Below, one piece after another: positions 1 to 7,357 of a DNA stretch of 64,000 nt. This stretch comes from Streptomyces roseoverticillatus (lineage in GTDB: Bacteria; Actinomycetota; Actinomycetes; Streptomycetales; Streptomycetaceae). The DNA is taken from positions 1 through 64,000 of the forward strand of contig NZ_JOFL01000008.1 of NCBI RefSeq assembly GCF_000719265.1, in the 5' to 3' direction. The notes beneath the pieces are model-generated. The model had not been told where the DNA came from. It was given only the letters and a program-made list of their open reading frames with translations, and made no database searches. The position numbers were made by a program, and so were the translations under genes. Each line of letters opens with the position of its first letter. Position 1 is the first letter of the stretch.

Positions 1-304
1 CGTCGCACCAGCGGAGGGAGTGGTAGAGGTCCTGTCCGGGCGCGAACCGTGTCGCGCAGGCGACGAGTTCTCCGGCCACGGAGAGGGCGGGCTCTTCGAT
101 CGCGGTGAGCCCGTGGGCGCGCAGGACGCTGCGGATGGTGGCCCGGACGACGGTCGCGGAGAGCGGGCCCCCGGGGACGGTGAAGCTGTAGGCGAGGGCG
201 GAGGCGTCGGAGGAGCAGGGCTTGTAGACGGGGCGCTGGGTGGTGGCGAGGGTGGAGGGGTTGGTGGGGGGTGGAGTGATGAGGGGGCAGAGGGTTATGA
301 ACAG
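1..304 (-). CDS. ATP-binding (HATPase-like) anti-sigma-type protein, partial
   Basis: The reverse strand has an open frame running off the left edge. Its first recognisable residues read VYKPCSSDASALAYSFTVPG and continue through an SVAGELVACATRFAPGQ stretch. This is the N-terminal half of the short Streptomyces ATP-binding proteins related to SpoIIAB/RsbW-type serine kinases, which usually stand divergent from an XRE/DUF5753 regulator as here. The C-terminal ATP-lid motifs lie outside the window. No in-frame ATG or GTG is visible; a CTG at 302-304 is the furthest plausible start, so the 5' end is uncertain. The family role (binding a sigma factor or anti-sigma partner) is inferred from homology only. 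Confidence 0.65.
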   Translation of the reverse strand, partial: MFITLCPLITPPPTNPSTLATTQRPVYKPCSSDASALAYSFTVPGGPLSATVVRATIRSVLRAHGLTAIEEPALSVAGELVACATRFAPGQDLYHSLRWCD

Positions 305-331
305 GCGACCGGGAAGCGGCAGGAAGGGCGC

Positions 332-1183
332 ATGCCACCCAGGACAACGCCCACCGAACGGCAGAAACGGCTCGGCGCCGAGCTGCGCAAGATGCGCTTA
401 GCCGCAGGGATTACGACAGATCACGCGGCCGGTCTGCTCGGCATCGACCGCACGAAGATTTCCAACATCGAGCTTGGTGTCCGCATCATCACGCCCGACC
501 GGCTCCGCACCCTGGCCTGCCACTACGCATGCGCCGACGGCGAGTACATCGAGGCTCTTGCGTCCATGGCCCAGAAGCGCGAGCGCGGCTGGTGGGAGCA
601 GTTCCGGGGGACCCTTCCCGTAGGACTGCTGGACATCGCGGAGTTGGAGTGGCATGCAGCCCGGTTGCACACCACTCAGGTGATGCACCTACCCGGGCTC
701 CTCCAGACGGAGGAGTACGCCCGCGCGATCTTCGGCGGAGTGCTTCCGGTCCTGCCCCGGCTGGAAGTTGAGCTCCGAGTGGCACATCGGATGCAACGTC
801 AACAAGTGCTCGATGGGGCCGAGCCTCTTGAATACACAGGATTCATCCATGAGGCGGCCCTGCGTATGCAGTTCGGTGGCAGCACAGTGATGCGGGAGGA
901 ACTCGAACACCTTCTGCTCATGTCGGAGCGCGAGAACGTCGTGCTACGGGTAGTACCTGTGGAGACCGGGGTGTTTCCCGGTGCAGGGAACGCGATGACG
1001 TATGCCGAAGGACCGGTGCCTCAGCTCGACACCATTCTGCTCGACGCCGTCGGCGGACCGATCTTCCTGTCCGTGGAATCGCAGATCGCCCGTTACCGGG
1101 CCCACCTGGACTGGATGGAACAGGCTGCCCTCGACGTAGGGCAATCGCGTGACTTCATCCACAGAATCGCATCCGACCTCTGA
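332..1183 (+). CDS. XRE-family regulator with DUF5753 C-terminal domain
   Basis: Predicted cytoplasmic DNA-binding regulator of 283 residues. Residues about 10-65 form a Cro/C1 helix-turn-helix (LGAELRKMRLAAGITTDHAA then GIDRTKISNIE). The rest matches DUF5753, the ligand-like domain with the tract LPGLLQTEEYARAIF near residue 130. The ATG at 332 is preceded by an AGGAAGGG ribosome-binding site; the frame stays open upstream to position 20, but those codons are low-complexity Gly/Glu antisense to the divergent gene and were excluded. A DUF397 gene follows 12 bases downstream, the standard pairing in Streptomyces (compare BldB/WhiJ-type loci). Codon 23 is a TTA leucine codon, implying dependence on the bldA tRNA. 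Target genes are unknown. Confidence 0.92.
   Translation: MPPRTTPTERQKRLGAELRKMRLAAGITTDHAAGLLGIDRTKISNIELGVRIITPDRLRTLACHYACADGEYIEALASMAQKRERGWWEQFRGTLPVGLLDIAELEWHAARLHTTQVMHLPGLLQTEEYARAIFGGVLPVLPRLEVELRVAHRMQRQQVLDGAEPLEYTGFIHEAALRMQFGGSTVMREELEHLLLMSERENVVLRVVPVETGVFPGAGNAMTYAEGPVPQLDTILLDAVGGPIFLSVESQIARYRAHLDWMEQAALDVGQSRDFIHRIASDL
398..400 (+). other. TTA leucine codon (possible bldA checkpoint)
   Basis: In-frame TTA, codon 23 of the XRE/DUF5753 regulator, 66 bases after its ATG. In Streptomyces TTA is read only by the developmentally regulated bldA tRNA, so translation of this regulator may be delayed or stage-dependent. The codon is seen directly; the regulatory effect is inferred. 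Confidence 0.8.
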
Positions 1184-1195
1184 AGGAAGGCGACC

Positions 1196-1387
1196 ATGTC
1201 GCACATCCGTTGGGAAGAGCCGCTCTGCGGCGACAGCAGCAACTGCTTCCGAATAGGTACCGACTCCGCCGGCAACGCCTACATCGCCGTGAGCGGGACC
1301 GAGGACCACTACATCACCGACACCCATGACGCCCTGCGCGCTTTGATCCGCGACATCAAGGCGGGCAAGGCCGACCACTTGCTCTGA
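1196..1387 (+). CDS. DUF397-domain small protein
   Basis: A 63-residue protein starting at an ATG with GAAGGAAGG just upstream. It begins IRWEEPLCGDSSNCF, has a central AVSGTEDHYITDT strand region, and ends with a basic helix RALIRDIKAGKADHL, which is the DUF397 layout (WxxSxxSG...NC followed by a C-terminal helix with KxG). The usual WRKSSYS tract is replaced by WEEPLCG, so it belongs to the variant subgroup. It sits 12 bases after the XRE/DUF5753 gene and is very likely co-transcribed. DUF397 proteins are thought to act as small partners of the neighbouring regulator; no biochemical function can be read here. Confidence 0.85.
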   Translation: MSHIRWEEPLCGDSSNCFRIGTDSAGNAYIAVSGTEDHYITDTHDALRALIRDIKAGKADHLL

Positions 1388-1441
1388 CCGCGGCCGACCG
1401 TCCCTCCGTGGGGGCGGAGGTCAAGGCAGGCCGGCCGGCGG

Positions 1442-1467
1442 GGGCCCGTCGGGTGGCAGACGGGCCC
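1442..1467. terminator. Inverted repeat between convergent genes
   Basis: A 9-bp perfect stem (GGGCCCGTC / GACGGGCCC) with an 8-base loop lies between the DUF397 gene and the convergent VOC gene. It is probably a bidirectional terminator; no U-tract follows, as is usual in Streptomyces. Confidence 0.45.
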
Positions 1468-1475
1468 GGTGGGTG

Positions 1476-1856
1476 TCAGAGCGGGTTGAGGCGAGCCTTG
1501 AGCAGGCAGAACTCATTGCCCTCAGGGTCGGCGAGAACGTGCCACTGCTCCTGCCCGGTCTGGCCGATGTCAGCCGGGCGCGCCCCGAGCTTCAGGAGGC
1601 GTTCGAGCTCGGCGTCCTGATCGCGGTCGGTGGCGTTGACGTCGATGTGCAGGCGGGACTTTGCCGGCTCCGGCTCGTCACTGCGGCTGAGAATGATCGT
1701 CGGCTGCGGGCCGCCGAACCCTTCGCGCGGCCCGATCTCGATGCAGTCGTCTCCTTCGCGATCGAGCACTACGAAGTCCAGGACTTCGCACCAGAACCGC
1801 GCCAGCACCTCGGGGTCGCGGCAATCGAGCACGAGCTCACTGATACGACATGCCAT
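1476..1856 (-). CDS. VOC-family (glyoxalase/bleomycin-resistance fold) protein
   Basis: A 126-residue cytoplasmic protein of the vicinal oxygen chelate superfamily. It has the paired beta-alpha-beta-beta-beta layout: ISELVLDCRDPEVLARFWCE at the N-terminus and HVLADPEGNEFCLL at the C-terminus, the latter being the typical metal-proximal strand pair ending in a glutamate-containing motif. SRLHIDVNA in the middle supplies the second-module histidine. Such Streptomyces proteins are usually annotated glyoxalase-like domain proteins; the substrate cannot be told from sequence. The ATG start is preceded by GAGAGCAGGT. The gene is convergent with DUF397 and stands alone. Confidence 0.88.
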   Translation of the reverse strand: MACRISELVLDCRDPEVLARFWCEVLDFVVLDREGDDCIEIGPREGFGGPQPTIILSRSDEPEPAKSRLHIDVNATDRDQDAELERLLKLGARPADIGQTGQEQWHVLADPEGNEFCLLKARLNPL

Positions 1857-2126
1857 TGACGAAACCTGCTCTCAACGTGGGAACTGGGCTTCCCGCAGTG
1901 GTAATTGGTCGAGACCGTACCGGGTGAAGCGACCAGGTGAGAAGGGTTTTTGGGGGCGTCGTCCCGCCCGGCCGGGCTGCCGGGTGGGGTCGCTGGGGCG
2001 TGCGGTCGACACCTTCAGCCCACTTCTACGCCGCGCGGCCCGGCCCGGACGGTGGATTTCCGCGCCGGGAGGGCGCCAACCTCCACTTTCCGCACTCGGC
2101 CGCTGAGCCGCGTACGACCGCGCCGC

Positions 2127-2162
2127 CGGTAGTTCCGCCGGTGGCCATCGGCGGAACTACCG
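2127..2162. terminator. 14-bp inverted repeat, likely terminator of RibD-like gene
   Basis: Perfect 14-bp arms (CGGTAGTTCCGCCG and its complement) around an 8-base loop, ending 12 bases from the stop codon of the minus-strand RibD-like gene, so the placement fits a terminator for that gene. The right arm is also part of the 24-bp direct repeat at 2146-2169. Confidence 0.55.
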
Positions 2163-2169
2163 CGGCGCA
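2146..2169. repeat. 24-bp direct repeat, copy 1 (flanks RibD-like gene)
   Basis: The 24 bases here match 2828-2851 at 23 of 24 positions (shared core CGGCGGAACT then CCGCGGCGCA). The two copies lie just outside the two ends of the RibD-like gene, in the same orientation. A shorter 15-base match (ACTACCGCGGCGCAC) recurs inside the DGPF gene at 3067-3081. Confidence 0.6.
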
Positions 2170-2174
2170 CGACA

Positions 2175-2780
2175 TTAGTAGCTGTCGTAGCTGGGCTTAC
2201 CGTTCGGCCGGTAGACGCCGATGACGGTGCCGCCCTTCGTCGTTGAGACGCTGACCGGCTCCAGCGCGGTGGGGATCGCTCCGTCGGCGAACAGCCGCTT
2301 GCCGGTGCCGATGATCACCGGGTGGATGGTCAGCCGGTACTCGTCGACGAGGCCGTGCTGCATGAGGGTCTGGGCGAGGTTGCCGCTGCCGACGACGTTG
2401 ATGTTGCCGCCGTCGGACGCCTTCAGCTTGCGTACGGCATCGACGACGTCGCCCTCCAGCAGCGTGGAGTTCTGCCACTCGACGGATGTCAGGGTCCGAG
2501 ACGCCACGTACTTGTGCATGCCGTTCATCCGCTCGGTGAACGGGTTGTCGGGATCGGCGGTCGGCCAGTACGACGCGAAGATCTCGTACGTCCTGCGGCC
2601 GAGCAGCATCGCGTCGGAGTGCTCGTACCAACCGGCGATGGCCGTGCCGACCTCGTCGTCGGACACCGGCTTCTGCCAGCCGCCGTACTTGAAGCCGCTC
2701 CCGGCGTCCTCGTCCGGACCGCCCGGCGCCTGCATGACGCCGTCGAGCGTCAGGAACGTGCAAACGATGATCTTTCGCAT
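2175..2780 (-). CDS. Dihydrofolate reductase family (RibD C-terminal-like) protein
   Basis: A 201-residue protein beginning RKIIVCTFLTLDGVMQAPGG, the signature N-terminus of the RibD C-terminal/YyaP-YwjB family related to dihydrofolate reductase. Further family marks are DAMLLGRRTYEIFASYWP (nucleotide-binding helix), VVGSGNLAQTLMQHGLVDEY and RLTIHPVIIGTGKRLF. The family binds NAD(P)H; most members have no assigned substrate and should not be taken as the essential DHFR. ATG at 2780 has GAAGGGAG upstream on the minus strand; codons further upstream in the frame are antisense to the DGPF gene and were excluded. The gene is divergent from the DGPF/ECF42 pair and flanked by 24-bp direct repeats. 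Confidence 0.9.
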   Translation of the reverse strand: MRKIIVCTFLTLDGVMQAPGGPDEDAGSGFKYGGWQKPVSDDEVGTAIAGWYEHSDAMLLGRRTYEIFASYWPTADPDNPFTERMNGMHKYVASRTLTSVEWQNSTLLEGDVVDAVRKLKASDGGNINVVGSGNLAQTLMQHGLVDEYRLTIHPVIIGTGKRLFADGAIPTALEPVSVSTTKGGTVIGVYRPNGKPSYDSY

Positions 2781-2827
2781 GGTGTACTCCCTTCGTCGAT
2801 GGGTAGACCGTGCAACCGCCGGAAACT

Positions 2828-2851
2828 CATCGGCGGAACTTCCGCGGCGCA
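2828..2851. repeat. 24-bp direct repeat, copy 2
   Basis: Second copy of the sequence at 2146-2169 (23/24 identity), located upstream of the RibD-like start codon in the gap shared with the DGPF gene. Confidence 0.6.
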
Positions 2852-3041
2852 GCACTAGTCTGCGGCCGTGATGGAGATCCCCGGGTTCGGCGCGACGCCG
2901 GTAAAGCCGGTCACCTGCTCTGACCAGTGGTGAGTGCCGGGCCAAAAAATCTTGGGCCGCGATGTCGAGAAGCCGTGCCCCGCTCCGTCCCCGTAGTGAA
3001 CGCGGCCACAATGGGTCGCACCCGCACCGAGGAGACGCACG

Positions 3042-3449
3042 ATGGCCAAGTACTTGCTGCTCAAGCACTACCGCGGCGCACCGGCTCCGGTGAACGACGT
3101 GCCCATGGAACAGTGGACGCCGGAAGAGATCTCGGCGCACGTGCAGTTCATGCACGACTTCGCGGCCCAGCTGGAGAGGACCGGCGAGTTCGTCGACGGG
3201 ATGGCGCTCGCCCCCGAGGGGACGTGGGTCCGGTACGACGGCGAGGGGCGCCCTCCCGTCACCGACGGGCCGTTCGCCGAGACCAAGGACCTCATCGCCG
3301 GCTGGATGGTGATCGACGTCGACAGCTACGAGCGCGCCATCGAGGTGGCCGGGGAGCTGTCGGCCGCCCCCGGGGCGGGCGGGAAGCCGATCCACGAGTG
3401 GCTGGAGGTGCGCCCGTTCCTGGCCGAGCCGCCCACCATCACGGAGTGA
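3042..3449 (+). CDS. YCII-related DGPF-domain protein
   Basis: A 135-residue cytoplasmic protein with the DGPF/YCII fold (ferredoxin-like, dimeric). It starts AKYLLLKHYRGAPAP and contains the hallmark TDGPFAETKDLIAGWMVIDV, including the DGPF tetrapeptide and the acidic-aromatic tract that gives the family its name, followed by the IHEWLEVRPF C-terminal strand. ATG at 3042 has GAGGAGACGC upstream. The ECF42-type sigma factor gene begins within a few bases of its stop codon; this gene pair is the defining context of group ECF42, where the DGPF protein is thought to take part in the response in place of a classical anti-sigma factor. Molecular function is unproven. Confidence 0.92.
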   Translation: MAKYLLLKHYRGAPAPVNDVPMEQWTPEEISAHVQFMHDFAAQLERTGEFVDGMALAPEGTWVRYDGEGRPPVTDGPFAETKDLIAGWMVIDVDSYERAIEVAGELSAAPGAGGKPIHEWLEVRPFLAEPPTITE

Positions 3450-3457
3450 CCCGTCCG

Positions 3458-4603
3458 ATGGACGAGGCCCTGCTCCGGAGCCTCACGCCGGGCGTGATCG
3501 GGATCCTCGTCCGCCGCGGAGCCGACTTCGCGGCGGCCGAGGACGCCGTCCAGGACGCCCTGGTCGAGGCGGTCCGCGTCTGGCCGGCCGACCCTCCGCG
3601 GGATGCGAAGGGCTGGCTCGTCACCGTGGCCTGGCGGCGGTTCCTCGACGCGACCCGGGCGGACACCGCCCGCCGCCGGCGGGAGGACCTCGTCGACGAG
3701 GAGCCGCCGCCCGGGCCCGCGCCGGCCGTGGACGACACGTTGCAGCTCTACTTCCTGTGCGCCCAGCCCTCGCTGACGCCGTCGTCCGCCGTCGCGCTCA
3801 CGCTGCGCGCCGTCGGCGGGCTCACCACCCGCCAGATCGCCCAGGCCTACCTGGTGCCCGAGGCGACGATGGCGCAGAGGATCAGCCGGGCGAAGCGCAC
3901 CGTCTCCAGTGTGCGGTTCGACCGGCCCGGCGACGTCGCCACCGTGCTGCGCGTCCTCTACCTGGTCTTCAACGAGGGCTACTCCGGCGACGTCGACCTC
4001 GCCGCCGAGGCCATCCGGCTCACCCGGCAGCTCGCGGCGGTGATCGACCACCCCGAGGTGGCGGGGCTGCTCGCCCTCATGCTGCTCCACCACGCCCGGC
4101 GCGCCACCCGGACCGCGCCCGACGGCAGCCTGGTGCCGCTCGCCGAGCAGGACCGCAGCCGGTGGGACACCGGGGCGATCGCCGAGGGCGTGGGGATCCT
4201 GCAGGCGGCCCTCGCCCGCGACCGGCTGGGCGAGTTCCAGGCGCAGGCCGCCATCGCGGCCCTCCACGCCGACGCGCCCACCGCCGGGGAGACCGACTGG
4301 GTGCAGATCGTCGAGTGGTACGACGAGCTCGTGCGCCTGACCGGCAGCCCGGTCGTCCGGCTCAACCGCGCCGTGGCCGTCGGCGAGGCCGACGGACCGC
4401 CCGCCGGGCTGGCGGCCCTCGCGGAGCTGGACGGCTCCCTGCCGCGGCACGCCGCGGTGGCCGCGTACCTCCACGAGCGCAACGGCGACGCGGCGACCGC
4501 GGCACGGCTCTACGCCGAGGCGGCCCGTAAGGCGCCCAACCTCGCCGAGCGCGACTACCTGACGCGTCAGGCCGCCCGGCTCAACGCCCGCCGGTGCCGC
4601 TGA
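3458..4603 (+). CDS. ECF42-type RNA polymerase sigma factor with C-terminal extension
   Basis: Long ECF sigma factor of 381 residues, about twice the usual ECF length. Region 2 is seen at residues about 10-70 (RGADFAAAEDAVQDALVEAV, then WLVTVAWRRFLDATRAD). Region 4 is at about 95-150 (LTLRAVGGLTTRQIAQAYLV and MAQRISRAKRT). The remainder is the helical TPR-like domain of ECF42 (VLYLVFNEGYSGD, EAIRLTRQLAAV, RLNRAVAVGEADGP, ERNGDAATAARLYAEA), reported for this group as essential for activity. I chose ATG 3458, with CGGAG eleven bases before it; a GTG at 3446 would overlap the DGPF stop as GTGA and is a real alternative. It forms a coupled unit with the DGPF gene. The regulon is unknown. Confidence 0.9.
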   Translation: MDEALLRSLTPGVIGILVRRGADFAAAEDAVQDALVEAVRVWPADPPRDAKGWLVTVAWRRFLDATRADTARRRREDLVDEEPPPGPAPAVDDTLQLYFLCAQPSLTPSSAVALTLRAVGGLTTRQIAQAYLVPEATMAQRISRAKRTVSSVRFDRPGDVATVLRVLYLVFNEGYSGDVDLAAEAIRLTRQLAAVIDHPEVAGLLALMLLHHARRATRTAPDGSLVPLAEQDRSRWDTGAIAEGVGILQAALARDRLGEFQAQAAIAALHADAPTAGETDWVQIVEWYDELVRLTGSPVVRLNRAVAVGEADGPPAGLAALAELDGSLPRHAAVAAYLHERNGDAATAARLYAEAARKAPNLAERDYLTRQAARLNARRCR

Positions 4604-4623
4604 CGGGTCGCGCCCGGAGCTTT

Positions 4624-4664
4624 CCGCAGGGCTAATTCCGCGCTTCTCGCAGGGCTACTTCCGC
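4624..4664. repeat. Short tandem duplication at a gene end
   Basis: CGCAGGGCTAATTCCGC at about 4625 is followed 22 bases later by CGCAGGGCTACTTCCGC. The second copy contains the stop codon region of the minus-strand binding-protein gene. It is a small local duplication between convergent genes. Confidence 0.45.
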
Positions 4665-6661
4665 CGGAACCCGATGTCCTGGTAGCGCGGGGTCGCCAGG
4701 CCGAAGGCGCCCGCGTTGACGACCGTCTTCCGCGCCGCCACCAGCTGGGGGCGCTGGTAGAGGGGGATCGATCCGGCCAGGGACCAGATGCGGGCGTCCG
4801 CGCGGCTCGCCAGGTCGCGGGAGGCCTCCGTGTCGAGTTCCGTGGACGCCTGGTCGAAGAGCTGGTCGATGCGGTCCGTGCCGACGCGGGTGTAGTTCTG
4901 CTCCACCACCAGGGAGCCGTCCGCCGCGGGCTGGGGCTTGGCGTAGAGGGGGCGGGCGTCGGTTGCGGGGTAGGGGGTGGCGGGCCAGGAGTAGAGGGCG
5001 AGGTCGTAGCTGCCGGCGGCGACGTGGTCCTTGAAGAAGCCGGCGTCGCCGACCTTGGTCACTTCGGTGCCGATGCCGACCGCGTCGAGGCGGCGGGCGA
5101 TGCGGTCGGCCACGGACCGCAGGGAGTCCGTGCCCGCGCTCACCGGCACCACGAAGCGGAGGGTGAGCTTCTTGCCGTTCTTCATGCGGACCGGGGCGGC
5201 GGCCGCACGGCTCCCGTCGGCGGCGGGCTTGCCGTCGGGGCCGGTGCCGTCGTCCAGGCTGTCGTCGGCGGCGTACTCCGTCTCGGCGTCAGCGGCATCA
5301 ATGGCCTCCTCCGCCTCCGCCGCCTCGTCCGACGGGACCGGGCCCGCCGCCGGTCCCGGCCGCAGCCCCAGCGTCCGGCCCGTGCCCGCCCGCCCGTCCG
5401 CCGTCGTCTTCCGTCCGTCGCCCTCGGCGCGCTTCCAGCCCGCCTCGGCGAGGAGGGCCTGGGCGGCCTTGGGGTCGGGGCCGCCGATGGCGTCGCTGTT
5501 GTCCTCGTAGCCCTCCTGGCCGGAGAGGAAGAGGTGGCTGCCGAGCGGTTCGACGGGCAGGCCCAGCGGGCCCAGGACGGACTTGGCGATGGCGCGGCGG
5601 TCGATGGCCCGGGCGACGGCCCGGCGGACGCGCTCGTCGGCGAGCGGGCCGCTCGCACCGTTGAGGGCGAGCTGGGTGTACGCGGGCTCCAGGGACTTGC
5701 GGACGACGATGCCGCGCAGCGCGGCCGGGCGTGCGGCCGCGGCGGCCGGCGGCTTGTCGCCCTTGTCCTGCTTCGCCGGCTTGTTGGCGGTGGCGATGCG
5801 GCCGGCGTCGGCGGCGCCCACGTCGGCGAGGTCGAGCTTGCCGGCCGCGAGGGCCGCGGCCCGCTCGGTGCGGGGGAGGGCCCGGAGCACGAGCTGGTCG
5901 AGCTTGGCGGGCTCGCCCCACCACTTGGGTGAGCGGGCGAGGGTGAGCGTGCCCTGTTTCTCGTCGCGGTCGGCGACGCGGAAGGGGCCCGCGGAGAGCT
6001 TGAGGTCGCCCCGGGCGCCGTCGTTGAAGTCGTCCGCGCTGCCCGTGACGGCCTTGGGGTAGAGCGGGGTGAAGAGGGCGGGCCAGTCGGCGCAGCCGCG
6101 GGCGAAGGTGACCTTGACCTCGTGCTCGTCGGCGCCGCGCTCGACGTGGTCGATCCGGTCGTAGCCGGTGTTGTGGGCCGCCCAGTAGGCGCTGTCCTTG
6201 CCGCGCAGGGCCTTCCACTGGGCCTCGAAGTCGGCGGCGCTCAGCGGTTTGCCGTTGCTCCAGACGGCCTTGGGGTTGAGCTTGTAGACGACGACCTGGT
6301 GGGGCTCGCGCTGGACGACCTCGGCGGAGCGCAGGTAGTCGGGGTTGCGCTGCGGGCGGCCGCGCCCGTCGCTGGTGAACAGGGCGGGCAGGACGGCCCC
6401 GGCGACCCGCTGCGTGGCGGAGTCGGCGTCCGTCTGGAAGGCGTTGAGGGTGCTGGGCAGGGCGTCGACGGCCCAGGTGAGGGTGCCGCCGTCGGCGACC
6501 CGGGGGCGTGCGGCGGCGCCGATGTCCTGCGGGGTGATGCGGCCGCCGTCGTCGTGGTCGGCGCCGCAGCCGCCGAGGAGGGGCAGCGGGAGCAGGAGCC
6601 CGGCGGCCAGCAGGGCGGCACGGCGGCGCGTACGGGACCGCGTGGGAGTGAGAGGGGCCAT
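4655..6661 (-). CDS. Lipoprotein, family 5 (DppA/OppA-type) substrate-binding protein
   Basis: A 668-residue exported lipoprotein, the ligand-binding part of a peptide-type ABC importer. The signal peptide has a twin-arginine-like basic start (RSRTRRR), a hydrophobic core, and lipobox LGGC with the lipidated Cys at 32. SBP_bac_5 marks include FQTDADSATQRVAGAV, VVYKLNPKAVWSNGKPLSAADF and SAGPFRVADRDEKQGTL; the domain ends YQRPQLVAARKTVVNAGAFG. Residues about 425-493 are an acidic/alanine-rich, low-complexity insertion that interrupts the fold and makes the protein about 120 residues longer than typical members. The ATG has CCGGAGGTAG upstream. No permease or ATPase genes adjoin it, so it is an orphan binding protein that may dock on one of the nearby importers. 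Confidence 0.9.
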   Translation of the reverse strand: MAPLTPTRSRTRRRAALLAAGLLLPLPLLGGCGADHDDGGRITPQDIGAAARPRVADGGTLTWAVDALPSTLNAFQTDADSATQRVAGAVLPALFTSDGRGRPQRNPDYLRSAEVVQREPHQVVVYKLNPKAVWSNGKPLSAADFEAQWKALRGKDSAYWAAHNTGYDRIDHVERGADEHEVKVTFARGCADWPALFTPLYPKAVTGSADDFNDGARGDLKLSAGPFRVADRDEKQGTLTLARSPKWWGEPAKLDQLVLRALPRTERAAALAAGKLDLADVGAADAGRIATANKPAKQDKGDKPPAAAAARPAALRGIVVRKSLEPAYTQLALNGASGPLADERVRRAVARAIDRRAIAKSVLGPLGLPVEPLGSHLFLSGQEGYEDNSDAIGGPDPKAAQALLAEAGWKRAEGDGRKTTADGRAGTGRTLGLRPGPAAGPVPSDEAAEAEEAIDAADAETEYAADDSLDDGTGPDGKPAADGSRAAAAPVRMKNGKKLTLRFVVPVSAGTDSLRSVADRIARRLDAVGIGTEVTKVGDAGFFKDHVAAGSYDLALYSWPATPYPATDARPLYAKPQPAADGSLVVEQNYTRVGTDRIDQLFDQASTELDTEASRDLASRADARIWSLAGSIPLYQRPQLVAARKTVVNAGAFGLATPRYQDIGFRRK

Positions 6662-7009
6662 GCTGCTACCTCCGGAGGACTCACCGGACTCGTTCGGCGC
6701 ATTGAGCCGCTGATCGCATCTACTGCTCACCACTGAATGCGACAGTCGGTCCGGTCGCGCGCCGACACGGCGCCGCCCGGGTGTACGCCACCCGCGTGGA
6801 CGAACGATTCCGCGGCCCCCGGGCGGGCGGGGCGAGCACGGCGACCCCCATGAACGAACGTTTCTGCAGTCTTGCGGCGCGCGCCGCACCCGTTCCGGCG
6901 AAGGCGCGATCGCTATCTTCCCCCGGAGGGGTGTGACGCGCGACACTCTTGAGTCGCATCATCGTCGCCACCCGCAACTGCCGACTGCGGAAGTGAGGGT
7001 CAGACAGAC
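6662..7009. other. Divergent intergenic region
   Basis: About 350 bases between the minus-strand lipoprotein and the plus-strand sdh operon; it must hold both promoters. No convincing gene. A near-palindrome GTGACGCGCGACAC at about 6933-6946 lies some 65 bases before the first sdh-operon start and could be an operator, but the match to any known box was not established. Confidence 0.4.
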
Positions 7010-7294
7010 ATGTCCCTGCAAGACGAAGTGACCGCGGTCCAGCGCTGCCTGGACGATCTCGGCCGGGCGCTCGCACGGCTGGAGAAGCACCTGGGCAGCC
7101 AGGACCTGGAATTGCGCCGGGTGCGGACGGACGCCGCCCACCTGCGCGAGAGCGTCACCCTCCTGCGCGCCGTCCACCCCGCGGACCGGCTGCCCCCCGA
7201 GACGGTGCCGGTGCCCGATGCCCCGTACGACGCGTCCCTGTGGAAGGACGTGGACGACGAGGGGCTCGGCGCGCGGGACCGGCACGCGCCCTGA
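7010..7294 (+). CDS. Small coiled-coil protein heading the sdh operon
   Basis: A 94-residue soluble protein I do not recognise as a named family. Residues 1-60 form a heptad-rich helix (DEVTAVQRCLDDLGRALARL, then EKHLGSQDLELRRVRTDAAH), predicted coiled coil, followed by a Pro/Asp-rich tail with PYDASLWKDVDDEG near residue 75. The start ATG stands after a weak Shine-Dalgarno (GGGTCAGACAG). It is 63 bases upstream of the sdhC start on the same strand, so it probably belongs to the same transcript. Possible roles as assembly factor or regulator of the dehydrogenase are speculation. Confidence 0.7.
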   Translation: MSLQDEVTAVQRCLDDLGRALARLEKHLGSQDLELRRVRTDAAHLRESVTLLRAVHPADRLPPETVPVPDAPYDASLWKDVDDEGLGARDRHAP

Positions 7295-7357
7295 CCGGGC
7301 GGCGCGGCAGCACCGGCCCCTCCCTCTCCGCCCCTCCGCTCCTCCCCGGAGTCCCTC

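Larger units (their letters stand above)
1857..2174. other. Non-coding gap with hairpin
   Basis: About 320 bases between the divergent-from-here VOC gene and the end of the RibD-like gene. I see no convincing gene. It holds a strong inverted repeat at 2127-2162 and one copy of a 24-bp sequence repeated beyond the RibD-like gene. The first 70 bases should contain the VOC promoter on the minus strand. Confidence 0.5.

Noticed and set aside
20..331. N-terminal extension of the XRE/DUF5753 regulator
   Set aside because: The extra residues are Gly/Glu low complexity, lie opposite the ATP-binding protein gene, and the ATG at 332 has a good ribosome-binding site.
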